64,000 nt of DNA from Malaya genurostris (GCF_030247185.1 NC_080571.1:209990880-210054879); one strand, 5' to 3'. Counted from the first letter of the stretch, positions 32,520 to 47,232 are shown. The notes: a model not told the origin generated them from the letters alone. Translations and numbers: made by a program.

Positions 32520-35390
32520 TGAATAATACGAAAACAAGAACAACTGTCACTGAAACGGCGATGACAATTCGTTAGGCACTGTACACACTCACTTTGAAGG
32601 CATTATCATCTATGTATTTTGACCAGCCTCAACCGGTACAGCCACCTATCGGAAAACGGCGGAAGCAAAGTTGTATACCTGAAATCAAAAAGAGGAATAG
32701 TTGAGATACGGTATGTTGGTCGAGTAGTTACTTATGTCTGGTCGTTCCACTTTCAAAGATTGGCATAAGGAAAAAAATCAGAAGGTCGTAAGATCATATC
32801 CTAAATTCTTCATAAATATGCGTTGAATCCCAATAGGTTAGACACTTTCGGAGATATCCAATTTATTGAGGGCATCTATTGTATCTAGAACTTCAATCTG
32901 ATTTACATGAATGTAATTAGTAAATTATGGAAATAAATCAAAATATTCACGATCACAATCTTCTTCCAAAGATTTCGTATAGATTTGGTGTAAACTATTG
33001 GCTTAAAGATCACACATTTCCAGTAAGTTATTACCAAAGTTTTCCAGAAGATAGGTACATATTCGATTTCAATTTATTTTACCATAACTAAACAATTTGT
33101 TTGGGTAAGATTTAATTTCCTGCGAGTTTTTGAGTTATACTCTTCGGATTCGGTATAAATTACTACACAATAGCCACTATTGTTTTTTTCTCTTTTTATG
33201 TGCTTCTTGTTTTCGATTTCTTAAGTTTCTTATATGTTCGATTACTTCGAATTCAAAATGAAACATTTTTTCTTCATTATATAATATAATAGTGTGTAGT
33301 TTCGATATTTCTTTGCTTGTCTATCTATTTATCGTAGTTCACGGCTTATACTATAATAATTTGCTGAGTGATAATCAAAAATCTTCTCATACGCGCAGTC
33401 GTCGGGTCGGGTCGAGTGAAGATAGACTTGCGATACGCCGTGTAGTGATTGCTAGCGGAGGTGTTGTCATGACTATAATTGAATACTGTTAGAGCCCGAG
33501 CGCAGCGAAGCATGCTCGGTTCTTCTAGTCATTTCGACTGTTGCAGGATAGTTTATTTAGCAAAGCAATTTTTCCTAAAGCGAATATTTTTTCAAACAAG
33601 TAATGACGTGTTTCATTTTCCTTACCGAAAGGAAGTAAAATGCTATGATTTTCAGTGTCTGGAATAAAGTTGATATGGCGCTAATTAGTAAAGGAATTTC
33701 ACCAAATAGAGGGAATGTTCCGGTTTCGAATCCCGTCTCATCAGTTACATCATTCGTTAGAGTTTTTCCAATTTGTTTTCTATTTAGAAACTGATACAAA
33801 TTGTTCTCTTGAATTTTAAATTGTTGACTAATGATAAGAACTAAGATTAGAAAATAATGGTGCAGCACAAACTAAGTAACAATCAGTTCTTCAATAGTTT
33901 TTGACTAATTCTAACTCATCTCTCACATCCTTCAATCTGTGATGATTTGATTACGTGATCGCTTCGTTCTACATTCCGTTTGCAATTTTTCAATCTGTCC
34001 AACCTATTTAACAATCATTTTCGTAGCAAACGGCTTTTAATTATGACACAAATGTTTTCACACAAGTGCAAATCTTCACCCATTTTCCCGGTCCATGATT
34101 CCACCGTAAATGACAGCACATAATTTCCTATCGGGTAGCAGCTAATTTCATTTTCCGCTCGTTTGTGTCGTTGCGTACGATGATCGTGCGGCTCTCGTCA
34201 ACTTCAAGATCGTTCGAAACCGTAGGAAACGTAGGTATAGGAAAACAAACAATCACACGATACAGAGCTGCTAGCGTCATAGAACTGCATCACCCCACCA
34301 GCAAAGAGGTTTGCGGAATTACGCAGCATAATAAGTGGCCTTTCGGGCAATGTCATGTCATGCCGCATGTGTCGGCCACCCGATAACAGTGAAACATCAC
34401 GTGAGCTCGGTAGCACGAAACTTCATACCTTGCCTTAGAACCTAACTGAGCGTGACGATATTCAATGAACTGTTTCATTGACGGTGGTTCTTCCGTTGCA
34501 CATTTGTTATTCGCACTTGGAAAAGGTATTACTCTCATCACTGAGTACATGAGTACATGAGAAGGGGCTTTTCCACCGCTCTTTGCTACCACAAAAAAAA
34601 GCAGCGCATTAAACAATGCGAACGAAAGAACACGTATTTCACAGAACTCGGCCTTCGAAGGCAAACCGCAAAACATAAAACATCTTTTGTCACCGCGGTC
34701 GGCTCAAGCGGCTTGCACTTGGACAATGAAAAATCCACTAGCCTTTTGACGCGCTTTGACTTTGCTCCGGTACGGGCGATTTCGATAAACGCATATCGCA
34801 GTGGGAAATAGTATTCAACATAATGCAAATACAAAATACATAGTTGCTACCAGTGTCTTTCGGTTGCTTCCTAGGCTAAGGTTCACTTGACAATACGCTA
34901 AATGAGCTACCGGTTTTTCAAGTTCGTCGCTTATTTGTGCATGCAAGTTATTCCGGTTCATTTGTCCTTTTTTCTATTGTTGCTTGTATCGCCAACTTTT
35001 CAAGGGTGATCGCCTTGCTGGGTGCTTTTGTTTAGTTTACGACCAGATTCGTTTAATCAGAGTTGTTCAAAGCTCTGCATTTATTTGTACGGCAAGGTTA
35101 ATAACCTGATTTTGAAATGTGGGTGAAAAGTGAAATCAATTGTTTTCAAATTCTGATTTTCTCATTTAGGGGTTAGCCAAATTTTGTGCTAGGGCACATA
35201 ACTGATTTTCTGTTTTAGAAAAAAATGTTACTTATGCTATTTTATAATGATTCTTTATTTTGTTTTTAAGACAATCATTATCGTGAAGTTATTTTCAAAT
35301 ATAGTCAAAAATGTTTTCCGGTGCAAAATTCTAAAAAAAAGGTCCATCCACCCTTCAACTCACACATAGACTCCATTGGTTAGAGTCAGA
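32520..35390. other. Intronic DNA, no gene recognised
   Basis: Contains the likely 5' flank of the mariner relic (to about 32690) and AT-rich sequence, with a block of lower AT content around 33960-34830 that matches no other part of the window. Open frames there overlap on both strands and show no domains. Confidence 0.45.
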
Positions 35391-35788
35391 TAACTTTTTT
35401 TTCTATTTTTTTAATAACTATTTTTTGGAATATGAGTTAAAATTAAATTATTATGATTTAAATTGGGTGTTCAGCCACAAGTGGTGACTTTTCAGCCCTA
35501 TTATATATATGATTTGGTTGTTACCATGAGGACATCATTTGCTTCCGCAATTCTGAGATTTTTGTATAGGGAAAATTCTAAACCTACTTGTATTGTGTAA
35601 TGGGAAAAAGGAACTTATATACTAACTTACTAACTAATACAGAGAGCGAATCGATTCAATTAAAGATTGCATCGATTTTTGTCGGAATTTGTTTATAATA
35701 TTATGTGACATTACATCTAATGATTCTATATTTGTGAGTCTGTTTAACTCATTTGTACTAAACCAGGGAGGACGCTTCAAAATCATTT

Positions 35789-36474
35789 TCAGAATATTAT
35801 TCCGAGTCCTTTAAAGCATTTTCTTCCTGGTGGAACAACAACTTGACCAAATTGGTACTGCGTAAAGCATGGCTGGTCTGAAAATTTGTTTTTAATTAAC
35901 AATTTGTTGTTTAGACAGAGCTTAGAATTTCTGTTTATAAGAGGATGAAGAGTCCGATCAATTAAATAATTTTGAATCATTTTGATCGAATAAATAGGAA
36001 ACTGGAAATCAGACATTTCTGCTATTGAACCTTTGTGCCAAACACTGTCGAATGCTTTTTCTATGTCTAGAAAAGCAACTCCAGTGGATAACCCAGAAGA
36101 TTTATTTACTTTTATCATGTTTGTAACTCTTACAAGTTGGTAAAAAAATTGAATTCTCATTTATATGAGACATCATTCTCAACAAGATAATTTTTTCAAA
36201 AAGTTTACTGATAGAAGAAAGTAAACTTGTAATTGGTCGATAACTCGATATTTCTGCTGGGTTTTTATCAGGTTTGAGGATAGGAATTACTTTTGCGTTT
36301 TTTCATCTTTTTGGGAAGTAAGCTAATGAAAAACACTTGTTGAAAATTTTAACCAGGAGTGTCAAGGCAACATCGGGAAAATTTTTAATAAGAATTACCA
36401 GGGACCTTCATGTTTTTAAGTTTCCTAATATCTGATTCAATTTCATCAAAATTCGTCTCAATAATGTCATCTTG
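35789..36474 (-). pseudogene. Jockey copy 2 reverse-transcriptase remnant
   Basis: The first RT aspartate block AFLDIEKAFDSVWH is intact within 35789-36160. Directly after IQNYLIDRTL the protein jumps to PLINRNSKLCLNN, skipping the part with the YADD active site that copy 1 still has. The finger region at 36180-36470 is frameshifted. Confidence 0.8.
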
Positions 36475-38119
36475 TTTTTTTTTTCATAAATACGTTTATT
36501 TCTTAAGGCAGTTTACATAAGTTTTTCTTCGCCGTAGCATCACTTTTACATAATATTCTTATCCTAATTTAATTCTAACATAGTCACAACGTTTTGCATT
36601 TATTAAAACATATTCTCTTATTACTTAAATATCATCTTAGGTAACTCGTCATTAATTATGAAATCTACTCGGAAATATTATTTGAACCAAACGATTAACT
36701 TCTATAAATTATAAAATAAGCTGTTATTTTCAGACATTTTGTTAATAATTTCATAAACTGTTTCGAGTTTGTTTGTATCATTACATTATTTTTATTCTAA
36801 TTTAGCTATTGGTTGAACTCATGGACGCAGCTGGGATCAGAACTAAGTCTTGAAAGGGGCCTTTATTAAATTGAAACTCCAGTTTTCTTTATGAAATGAT
36901 AAATAAGTTTCATGTATGAAAGGTCACGACAAGCAAGAATGTCTCGAACTGGGATATTGGATAGTCTACCTTGGGTACGCAAAGAATTTATTAGTTGAGA
37001 TCTGACATCACGATACTCCACGCATGTCCAAACGACATGATCAATATCTCGATAACCTTCGCCACAAGCACAATGATTAGTCTCGGAGAGCCCAATTCGA
37101 AGGAGATGTGCATCTAACGTGTAGTGATTGGACATGAGTCTGGACATCACACGAATGAAATCTCTACTCACATCCAGTCCCCTGAACCATGCCTTTGTCG
37201 ATATTTTCGGAATAATTGAGTGCATCCACCGACCCAGATCATCTTTATCCCAAGAAGCTTGCCAGCTGGCAAGTGTTCTTTGGCGAGACGAGCTATAGAA
37301 TTCGTTGAAAGCAATTGGTCTCTCATAAATTTCACCCTCAATAGCACCACGTTTGGCTAAAATATCGGCTCTTTCATTGCCAGGAATGGAGCAATGAGCC
37401 GGGACCCAGACTATAGTGATTAGATAATTATTGTTCAATATGTCGTTCAGGCACTGTTTTATTTTGCCCAGGAAAAACGGTTCAGTCTTGCCAGTCATGT
37501 TTGAGCGAATGGCTTTAATTGCACTCAGACTATCTGTGAAGAGGAAATAATGGTTTGGAGATAATGTGACGATTACACTCAAACTATAATGAACTGCTGC
37601 TAACTCTGCTATATAAACAGATGCAGGTTCTTCAAGCCTAAATGAGGCCGAAACATTATTGTTGAACATACCAAACCCTGTCGCTTCTTCAATTCGCGAT
37701 CCGTCCGTGTAAAACATTTTCTCAGAGTCAATATGCCTGAACTTACTTGAAAATATTTTTGGGATTTCCGTCGAACGTAGATGATCCGGGATTCCACGCA
37801 CTTCGCGCTGCATGGATGTATCGAAAAATAAAGTTGAGTCAGGGACATTTAGGAGGCTGACACGGATAGGAATATATCTTGAAGGGTTGATTTCCTGTGA
37901 CATATGGTTAAAATATACTGTCATGAATTTTGTTTGAGATCGAAGCTCGACTAGTCGTTCGAAATTATTAATTACCATGGGATTCAGCACCTCACATCTT
38001 ATTAGCAGGCGTGATGAAAGCTCCCAAAATCGATCTTTTAATGGAAGAACTCCCGCCAGAACTTCAAGACTCATTGTATGTGTCGAATGCATGCACCCTA
38101 AAGCAATTCGCAAACAAAT
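36475..38119 (-). mobile_element. 5'-truncated RNase H LINE inserted in Jockey copy 2
   Basis: The insert begins with a T run (36475-36484, poly(A) of the minus strand) and ends at about 38119. It is flanked by 10-bp direct repeats TGTCATCTTG (36465-36474 and 38120-38129); removing it restores the Jockey sequence. It carries the 3' part of a LINE ORF ending in RNase H and a zinc-binding tail. Clades with RNase H include I, LOA and R1 relatives; which one applies here is open. It is among the youngest insertions in the window. Confidence 0.88.
36866..38119 (-). CDS. LINE ORF2 C-terminus: RNase H domain and CCHC tail (5' truncated)
   Basis: An uninterrupted frame runs from the truncation point to the stop at 36866. 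The same frame continues by chance into the host LINE to 38146. RNase H shows the four acidic residues in order: YTDGS, IAELAAV, FTDSLSA and NERADILAK (residues 148, 181, 205 and 261 counted from 38146), plus the PAH histidine at 251. The C-terminus has HCACGEGYRDIDHVVWTC, a zinc-binding tail common in I-type LINEs. RNase H would remove element RNA during cDNA synthesis. The RT and endonuclease are missing, so it cannot move on its own. Lack of stops over about 417 codons suggests a recent insertion. Confidence 0.88.
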   Translation of the reverse strand: MCLRIALGCMHSTHTMSLEVLAGVLPLKDRFWELSSRLLIRCEVLNPMVINNFERLVELRSQTKFMTVYFNHMSQEINPSRYIPIRVSLLNVPDSTLFFDTSMQREVRGIPDHLRSTEIPKIFSSKFRHIDSEKMFYTDGSRIEEATGFGMFNNNVSASFRLEEPASVYIAELAAVHYSLSVIVTLSPNHYFLFTDSLSAIKAIRSNMTGKTEPFFLGKIKQCLNDILNNNYLITIVWVPAHCSIPGNERADILAKRGAIEGEIYERPIAFNEFYSSSRQRTLASWQASWDKDDLGRWMHSIIPKISTKAWFRGLDVSRDFIRVMSRLMSNHYTLDAHLLRIGLSETNHCACGEGYRDIDHVVWTCVEYRDVRSQLINSLRTQGRLSNIPVRDILACRDLSYMKLIYHFIKKTGVSI

Positions 38120-38358
38120 TGTCATCTTGTGATAACACTTGCTCATAGTTCAGTGAGACTTCATTTTCAATAGGACTCACAACGTTCAAATTAACATTGT
38201 GTACACTCTCGAACTGCTGAGCAAGTTTTTGAGCTTTTTCGCCATATGTAAGAAATATTTGATTTCCTTCCCTGAGAGCAGGAATTGGTTTCTGAGGTTT
38301 CTTAAGAACCTTAGAAAGTTTCCAGAAAGGTTTAGAATATGGTTTAATTTGTTCTACC

Positions 38359-38522
38359 TAGAGTGCCTATAACCAGAGTGACGACATCTCATCCGTAATT
38401 TTGGCAACAATTCAAAACATTCCATTAGCTTTACATTGAATTGACAGGTCGTTTGCTCGTTTGGAACTGGGAGCTGTCATTCCAAACGAACAGCTGTCGC
38501 CACTCTGATTATAGTCACTCTA
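38359..38522. mobile_element. hAT-type MITE, 164 bp, 8-bp TSD
   Basis: Imperfect terminal inverted repeats of about 28 bp: TAGAGTGCCTATAACCAGAG at the left, and at the right the reverse complement of TAGAGTGACTATAATCAGAG. Exact 8-bp duplication GTTCTACC at 38351-38358 and 38523-38530. Inserted in the Jockey copy. No ORF. Confidence 0.9.
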
Positions 38523-38529
38523 GTTCTAC

Positions 38530-38988
38530 CTACAATTCCACTGGACACTGGACTGGACTTAACCCTATTACGAAAAATTTCGATCGATATCTTGTGAGTT
38601 CTTGCAAATCGCCTTTAAAGAAATTCAATTGTTCGCCGGTGCATTGGAATGGCAAATATGCTCCAGCGATGAAATAAATTCCATGAATGGTTTCAACTTC
38701 GATTCCCAAGCTTTCAATAACTTTAGTATTGAAAGAAGGTAAAATTCGATGTTTAATTTGCCGTTGGACAAAAATGGCCACTCCACCACCCATTCCAGTA
38801 AACCTGTCAAATCGATGAACCACATAATGTGGATTACTTTTCAATTTGACATTTGGTTTAAGAAAAGTTTCTGTCACAATGGCAATATGAATTTTGTGAA
38901 CTTTGAGAAAATTATAAAATTCTTCTTCACTCGATTTTAAAGATCGAGCATTCCAATTTAAAATATTCAAATAATTATTTAACATCAC
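38530..38988 (-). pseudogene. Jockey copy 2 endonuclease N-terminal half
   Basis: Starts at 38988 with LNNYLNILNWNARSLKSSEE and contains the catalytic glutamate in IVTETFLKP. It ends at VIGLSP where the GDLNAKH motif should come; the frame and sequence are lost next to the MITE insertion. This copy shows the N-terminus that is out of frame in copy 1. Confidence 0.82.
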
Positions 38989-39418
38989 TGTTAAATTTTA
39001 AATTCATTATAATATTATTTGCGAATTGCCATCCGATTTGAAATGCTTCAAAAAGTGATGAAGTCGAATTCATTCGGATGATCATTTGAAAAAGTTGATC
39101 TTGTAGGTAGATCATTTTATTTTCAGTTATATCGCCTAAAATCAACTTTATTTAAAGAAGCGAATGGCATTGAAGGAATATTTGTAGGTTCGAAAAGATG
39201 ATATGGCCGATCTACCTATTAATAAATTGTTTTCGTTAGAAGATGAACTGCAAGCGGTCCTATGTTTTAATTACTTACATTAGAAGAATTAAGTGGTAGA
39301 TTTCTACCTGTTATACTAGCATAACTGACATTAGAAGAAGATGATGACGAGGTCGATCGACCTGTCAATAAATTGTTTTCGTTAGAAGACGAATTGGCAG
39401 GCGTACCTGTTTTTTGTT

Positions 39419-39917
39419 TTAAATTCGAAGAAATAAGTGCCTTAGAAGAATTAGGCGTGGCATTTGTAACGTTTTTTTTTTATTTTCAGGTATGTTCTGT
39501 AAATTTACGGTCGTTGATTTGACTTGTTGTCTAAGCGAACGAGCGTTTAAAATTTTTTCCCTGACAGCACATTTCAAATAATTGGATCTATGATTTCCAT
39601 CGCAATTTGAACATGAAAATTTATCAGTGGTTTCATTCATTGGACAAACGTCTTTCGAATGCGATTTACCACAATTCAAACACCGTATATCCATATGACA
39701 ATTTTTGGTTCCATGGCCGAAGCCTTGGCAACGACAACATTGCGTTAAGTTTGCAATACGATTATACCGTTTATAATGTTCCCAATGAATTTTAATGTGG
39801 GAAATGAATCGTACTTTTTCTAAAGTTTTCGAATTGTTTACATCACTTCGATTGAAGTGTATTAGGTAAAGTTCATTGGAAATTCCAGAGCGTGGTTTAG
39901 AAGTACCATTCGCTCTG
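39419..39917 (-). pseudogene. Jockey copy 2 ORF1 C-terminal part with zinc knuckles
   Basis: Matches ORF1 of copy 1 from RANGTSKPR onward, including three knuckles (CCRCQGFGHGTKNC, CLNCGKSHSKDVC, CSNCDGNHRSNYLKC). The LINE starts here by truncation. The open frame upstream of about 39917 is unrelated flanking sequence. Confidence 0.85.
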
Positions 39918-39959
39918 ATATATTCTGATTTTGCGTAATGTTCCCCATCGTTGTCCACT

Positions 39960-40340
39960 TCTTGTTGTATTTTGTTCCAATAATGCTAACGAGCAGCAGC
40001 TGGATGACGCAACCACTCTTGTTTGGAGCGAAACTGGCTCTGCAAACGTCCAGCAGCAGAACTGCTTCCAGTGCAAATTGATTCAATACTAAAGAGTTTT
40101 CTTTTTACGTGATTTCGTGTGAAACTTTTTCACAAATGGGCGGTCCCACCGGCCACAAAAATAGCAACATACAGAGTTTCGATGTCGATTATTTCATTTC
40201 GGATTTTCATATTTAAGTAGAAGAAACTATTAAAATGCTGTACGAGATACATTACTGGCATTCAGAAGGGGCAAATTATAGAATTCTCTACGACATTTTT
40301 CTCGAACACGAAGTAGTTCTGGTTCCTTTATTCGCACTCG
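39960..40340. repeat. Third diverged copy of the 16-kb repeat
   Basis: Shares CAGCAGCTGGATGACGCAA, CTTGTTTGGAGCGAAACT and GATTATTTCATTTCGGATTT blocks with 15990-16640. Divergence is high. The function and class are unknown. Confidence 0.5.
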
Positions 40341-41023
40341 TATCAGGATGACTCAATCGATCTTCTTTAAAGGGAAACTGGTTCTACTGTAGATCCTTAG
40401 CTACGGTTTACATCCTCTTGAACGCCGAAACGTACGCGAATATCGAATATGGACCGTTTCTAGGTTGTCGAGTTGATGTCACTTGCAAGTTCAAATAATT
40501 CGTTTTTGTCGATAAATATGAAAGAAAATTTTTGATCTGACAAGGTATTTGTAGCTGCGGAACAAATAACCCAGGTTTTTGGGGCGAACAAGTCTATGAC
40601 TTTTCAAATGTACAAGTAGAAGGGCTCGAAAAAACGTATTACATCATATAATAAAACTATTTCCAATTTCCAATGTTGGGAAGAAATAGTAATTTCGAAA
40701 ACAGCAGCTGAAATTTTCCGCAAATTATTTTCATATTAAAAAAATCCAATCTGGAAACTCTCTGAAGAAAAGTTCACTATTGATTTTTTGCATGTGCGAT
40801 ACTCACTGAAATCCTCGATGATATTTAAGAAAAAAATCGCATATCGAATATATATTAAATGATTTTCGAACAGAAGACTTCTGAGAAAAGAACTTTTGTA
40901 GCACTTTTATCTCAACTCTTTATAGTTGAGATGAAAAAATGATGAAAAAATGACGCCGAATAACAAAAACTGAACCAGAAATTCAGCATCGAAATATCAT
41001 CGGAGACTCTTCTCCCTTTCGAT

Positions 41024-41440
41024 AATCTTATTATTATTATTATATCGTTTATTTATACCCGGTTTAACCTAGTTGCGGTCGTTCACCGGGTCTGTATCGA
41101 GTATTTGGATTTTAGGGTAGGAGAAGGGGGGGGGGGGTCAGGGGGATGATGGAAGACAAGACTATGTTAGGAGGGAGAGCAGGGGGTTTACAATGGTAGG
41201 TCGTAATTACATTGCAATTTTTAATATACATTTCATAGAGAGAGATGTTCTTGTAGTTCTTCAATGCTGGTCGGTTTCCGCTTCGGGCCGCGAGGAGCAT
41301 CCCCGAGGGCGGCGCCCCCGGCGGATGGCCGCTGAGGTGCTGGTATTGTAGTGGAGGCCTTTCAGGAGGTTTGGTCTGTGGTACCGGTTTTCGGTCCTTG
41401 TTCCTGGAGGTGCTGGCAGATGGAGTTCCGCTGGGGCCAA
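41024..41440 (-). mobile_element. 3' fragment of a LINE, TAA-repeat tail
   Basis: On the minus strand it ends in a TAA repeat (TTATTATTATTA at 41030-41043). Upstream are a G-rich stretch with a 12-13 G run near 41127 and a GC-rich block (41270-41330). The block reads as proline/glycine-rich in translation, but no domain is recognisable. A TAA-repeat tail suits I-type LINEs; this is inference. Confidence 0.4.
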
Positions 41441-42289
41441 AAATACTCATATTATAAGAGTTTTCAAGGAATATCAATAAACCGGAAGTCGCCATCTTGG
41501 AATTCAAAATAACCTTAAACAACGTTTTCCAACGTGTACTCATCAAATCCGTTCCGAAAATACCTATATTCTGATGGTTTGTCACGAATATCGATGAGCC
41601 GGAAGTCCCCATCTTGGAAATTGATGCGACCTAGAACATCCTTTTCCTGCAAATACTAGTAATTTTTGTTCCATAGTTATCCATTATATTATACATATAC
41701 AATAATATACATACATAGGGAAAACTTTTTTTACGTTGAAAATTCCAAACAACGTAAACTTTTTTTATGTCATAACTCGGTTTAAGAAGTCCCGATTATT
41801 ACGTAAATGGAGGTTTGGGTGCAATTCGTTTATATTTATTTTTTTCCGATGCATTTAATTCAATAATCAACTTAATTAAACTAAACTTTTCTCCTCGCTA
41901 TCCATTCCAACTTCCTTTTTGATGTGGAACACATCTTTATTTTCTATATAGGGGTGCAAATTAGAAACTCAAGGAAAATACACGTAGAAATGTGGTCAGG
42001 TTTTAAACACTTACAGTTCAGTGTATTTTGCATCAATTATTAATACTATTTAATTTTTTGGTTGGAAATATTTCTAAGATTCGTTTTGAATGTATCAAGC
42101 CACGTATTTTCAATTATAAATGACTGAAATTTTGATTAGTAGCGAGCAGTGCCCTATTTTGTCTGCTAAAAATCTCCGGCATATCGGATTTCTCTGCCAT
42201 AGACGACGGTTTTGAAGGAGTAAGCGATATATCAAAGGGAAAGCATCGCTATGATTGGTCAATCGACGCAAAAGCGAAACTGTTGGAAG

Positions 42290-44335
<2,046 letters not shown>

Positions 44336-44339
44336 TTAT

Positions 44340-45090
44340 AGCTAACGTTTCAGTCCTACGCGTAGCATGCTAGAGGTAGGTTGTTGCTAGACAGCAAGAC
44401 AAAAAGTGCCATAATGTGATTTTAAGCTTTAATTGATATGCTCTGATCTTGTGTCACGCAAGCTCGGATGAAATTCCATGTTATGTCGTTTCGCCTGAGA
44501 AATTGACAGCTAAACAGGGTAAATTTTGAGTGCCTAAGATTAATTTCTAATTTATATAAGATGAACTCGATTGATAATGAGAAAAAGTTTATCGCTTCAA
44601 CCGAAATCGCAGAATGGTAGAGAAACTTAATGCTATACAAATAACTGCATACATACAAAACTTGAACACAAGCTGGGCGAAGAGAAGCTTGAATATTGAA
44701 ATCCGTATCGCAAGTATATACAAAGATATAATTGCATACATTTGGGATATTGGTGTAATTTCGTCGGCATATAAAACAAACAATGTTAGGTGTTGGTTCC
44801 TAATCAAGATCAATCTAAGCAGACTCTCGTGTAATTGCGGACTCAAAAGTGTGACGATTGATTGAACTGTTTGATTGTAGATCGTTAGAAATTTTGGTTG
44901 CCTTGTTTCACATCAATAGCTCGAACAACCCCATGGGGCTGATCCTTGTAGTTTTTTCTCTGCTTCTTTTTTTCCGGTTGAGAGTATACCAACTAGGGGT
45001 GCCACATAGTTAAGAATTTACAAAATGTAATTAAATATTGGTAATTTTTTTGCAAAATGAAAATTTCGCTTAAAAAGTTGAACACTCGAA
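44340..45090. other. Intronic DNA, no gene recognised
   Basis: AT-rich, with only short open frames and no repeat partner found in the window. Confidence 0.45.
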
Positions 45091-45094
45091 TGAT

Positions 45095-45800
45095 ATTTTA
45101 AACCTTTCTTGAAATTTTCGAAGGTTCTTGAGAACCCTCAGAAACGAGTTCCTGCTCTCAAAGAAAAAAATCAAATACTTCTTACAAACGGCGGAAAAGC
45201 TCTGAAAACTTGCGCAGCAGACATGAAAGTATCCACAATTTTATTTTGAACGAAGTCTCACTGAATTATGTTCATATTTCAACTCGACTATTGTTACAAG
45301 ATGTCATTACTGAGACGAATTTTCATAATTATCATCAATGTCAATCGTTAAGAAAACTTCAAAACATGACGAGCGTTAGGCTATTTCCATAAAAGCTGAA
45401 AAAACACTATAGCAACCCGATAGAAACCCAGCAGAAACATCCAGTTATAGACCAGTTAGTTTAGTTTCTTCTGTAAGCAAACTTTAAAAAAAACGAATAT
45501 TGGTGAGAATAATGTCTCATATAAAAGAGAATTACAATGTTTACCAGAGCAGCTTGGATTTCGTCTTGAACATTTTGAACTACTCATCAACTTGTCAGAG
45601 TACCGAATATGATAGAAGCCAATAAATCTTCTGAACTATCCACTTCAGTTTCTCCTCTAGACATAGAATAAGCATTCGACAGTGTTTGGCACGAAGCACG
45701 ATAGCAAAAATGTCCGACTTCCAGTTTTATAATTATTTGCTCAAAATGATTTAAAATTATTTAACTGATTGTAATCTCTAGACTTGCTAGAAAGGTTAAG
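45095..45800 (+). pseudogene. Jockey-clade LINE, copy 3 RT fragment
   Basis: Plus-strand remnant of the same family. It runs from the linker before RT (PALKE..., LLTNGGKAL) through a YVHIST block, a PVSLVSSVSK-like stretch matching the RT fingers, and the PEQLGFRLEH and DIE-AFDSVWHE region near 45540-45700. Stops and frameshifts are frequent. It is the most decayed of the three copies. Confidence 0.75.
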
Positions 45801-45869
45801 CATTCTCGTAGGGTTCATAAAATGCTTGATATGCGAAAAAACTGTGAGACATAAATGTTTAGCTACCAT

Positions 45870-47232
45870 CTGACAGCGGTAAAACACGTGTGATGCGAAG
45901 CTTTCTCATTCTCATTTTTCCTCTCTCTCTCTCATTCGTCAAACTTACGCTCCGCTCCAAACTCACGTGCAGTAGTTTGCACAACGATCAGCTGTTTCGG
46001 AGCCAGAGCCAGTTGCAATGCAGAAAAGCTCACTCTCATTTCAATTATGTACATACAACAGTAATCCTCAGAGCCACAGTTGGATGGCAAAATTTGCGAG
46101 CTTTCGTTTTCAATGCGCTCCGGGTCCAGGTGTTTCGCTGTTCGCTCGTTCTCCCTCTCATCCGCGTCGGTGTGCTGGCTTTGCTGTGATCGCCAGCACA
46201 AAACACTGCGGCGCCATCCACGATCAGTTATGTTCGGAGTTCCGTGGGGCCAAGTCCTTTGTCGAGAGAATGAGGTGTGGCCAGTGAAACGGTTACGGTT
46301 ACGGCGAGTGTTGCTTTTGAACAACGAAGTTTGCAATTCGAACTTCTACTGCGTGAAAAAAATAAGTGGAAGACAGAAAAAAACCAGTGACAAACCGAGA
46401 CATAAACAGGCGGGCGCGCGATTCCTGTTTACGAAGCAACAAGATACAAACTTAATATCGAACTCGGGGAGGTTGGTGTAGTGTTTTTGTGCGGTGTCCG
46501 TAATTTATAAGCGTACGTTGATTTACTTAGTCGTTGTGTAGTTAGTGCATTTGGTGAGTGTGGTTTTGTGCTGGAGTTTGTTGCCAGTCTCTGGCAGACT
46601 CTGACTGCGGTGAACGATGATACTTCAAGGCCCTTCCTTAGGCTAGGACCGTGGAATGTCTCGTAAACCTCTTATTATGCAAATTATCCCCCAAATTTCA
46701 CCGCGACCGGTGGCTTATGTTTTGTGACTTTGAATCCGGTTGTTGATGGAAATTGAGGGATTCCGTGAAGCAGGAGAAAATTCGGTGAAGATTGGTGTCT
46801 TTTGTCCGTGGCTTTTGAGAGTCTTTAATCGATTAAGATTCGGGTGAAGTTTTGTTCCATGCGCATAGCGCACCGTACGGAGAATGGCAAAGGAAACGGT
46901 GTCATCTTACGTACGGAAAATAATACTGCTAGCAAGAAGAGAGCTGTGCTTTGATTGCGGAACGGATGGCGCGTACGAAAAAGGAAAATCAGCCTATAGT
47001 GTGAAAGTTAATCGACAATTATAGTAACAGTACCGAGGAGGTGGTACGGTGAAACCTTTTTCCCGTGCTTCTTCAAAGCTTCCGATCGGGTTCCGAAGAC
47101 AAACAAAATACAAGCGGTAGTAAAAAGTGTAAACAGAAAGGCTCCTGATGTCTGCACTAAGTAGCAGCACGAACAACAACAACAAAAAAAACTAGTTGGA
47201 CCCTGGAACGAAAGCAAAAGTTTCCTTACAAC
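45870..47232 (+). other. Less AT-rich, repeat-free block; possible 5' exon or promoter region
   Basis: Unlike its surroundings, this block has balanced base composition and shows no match to any repeat in the window. Overlapping open frames on both strands (45890-46481) lack domains. From about 46480 the sequence (GTGTTTTTGTGCGGTG, then TAGTCGTTGTGTAGTTAGTG) has the look of insect 5' UTR DNA. A 46-codon frame, 46884-47024, starts MAKETVSSYVRK and includes LCFDCGTDGAYE; I do not recognise it. An alternative promoter of the kinase gene is possible but not shown. Confidence 0.3.

Larger units (their letters stand above)
35395..39917 (-). mobile_element. Jockey-clade LINE, copy 2, 5'-truncated, with two nested insertions
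   Basis: Second copy of the family seen at 1-4220. From right to left: gag C-terminal half with zinc knuckles (39917-39480), gag tail, endonuclease (38988-38530), RT fragments (38340-38130 and 36470-35900) and the C-terminal/3' region to about 35395. The RT section carrying the YADD box is deleted. It is interrupted by a hAT MITE (38359-38522) and by an RNase H LINE (36475-38119). The 5' end at about 39917 corresponds to the middle of ORF1 in copy 1, the usual 5' truncation of LINEs. Confidence 0.85.

Noticed and set aside
46018..46481. Overlapping open frames on both strands at 45.9-46.5 kb
   Set aside because: Frames overlap almost fully on opposite strands and show no family features; more likely non-coding leader or promoter DNA.
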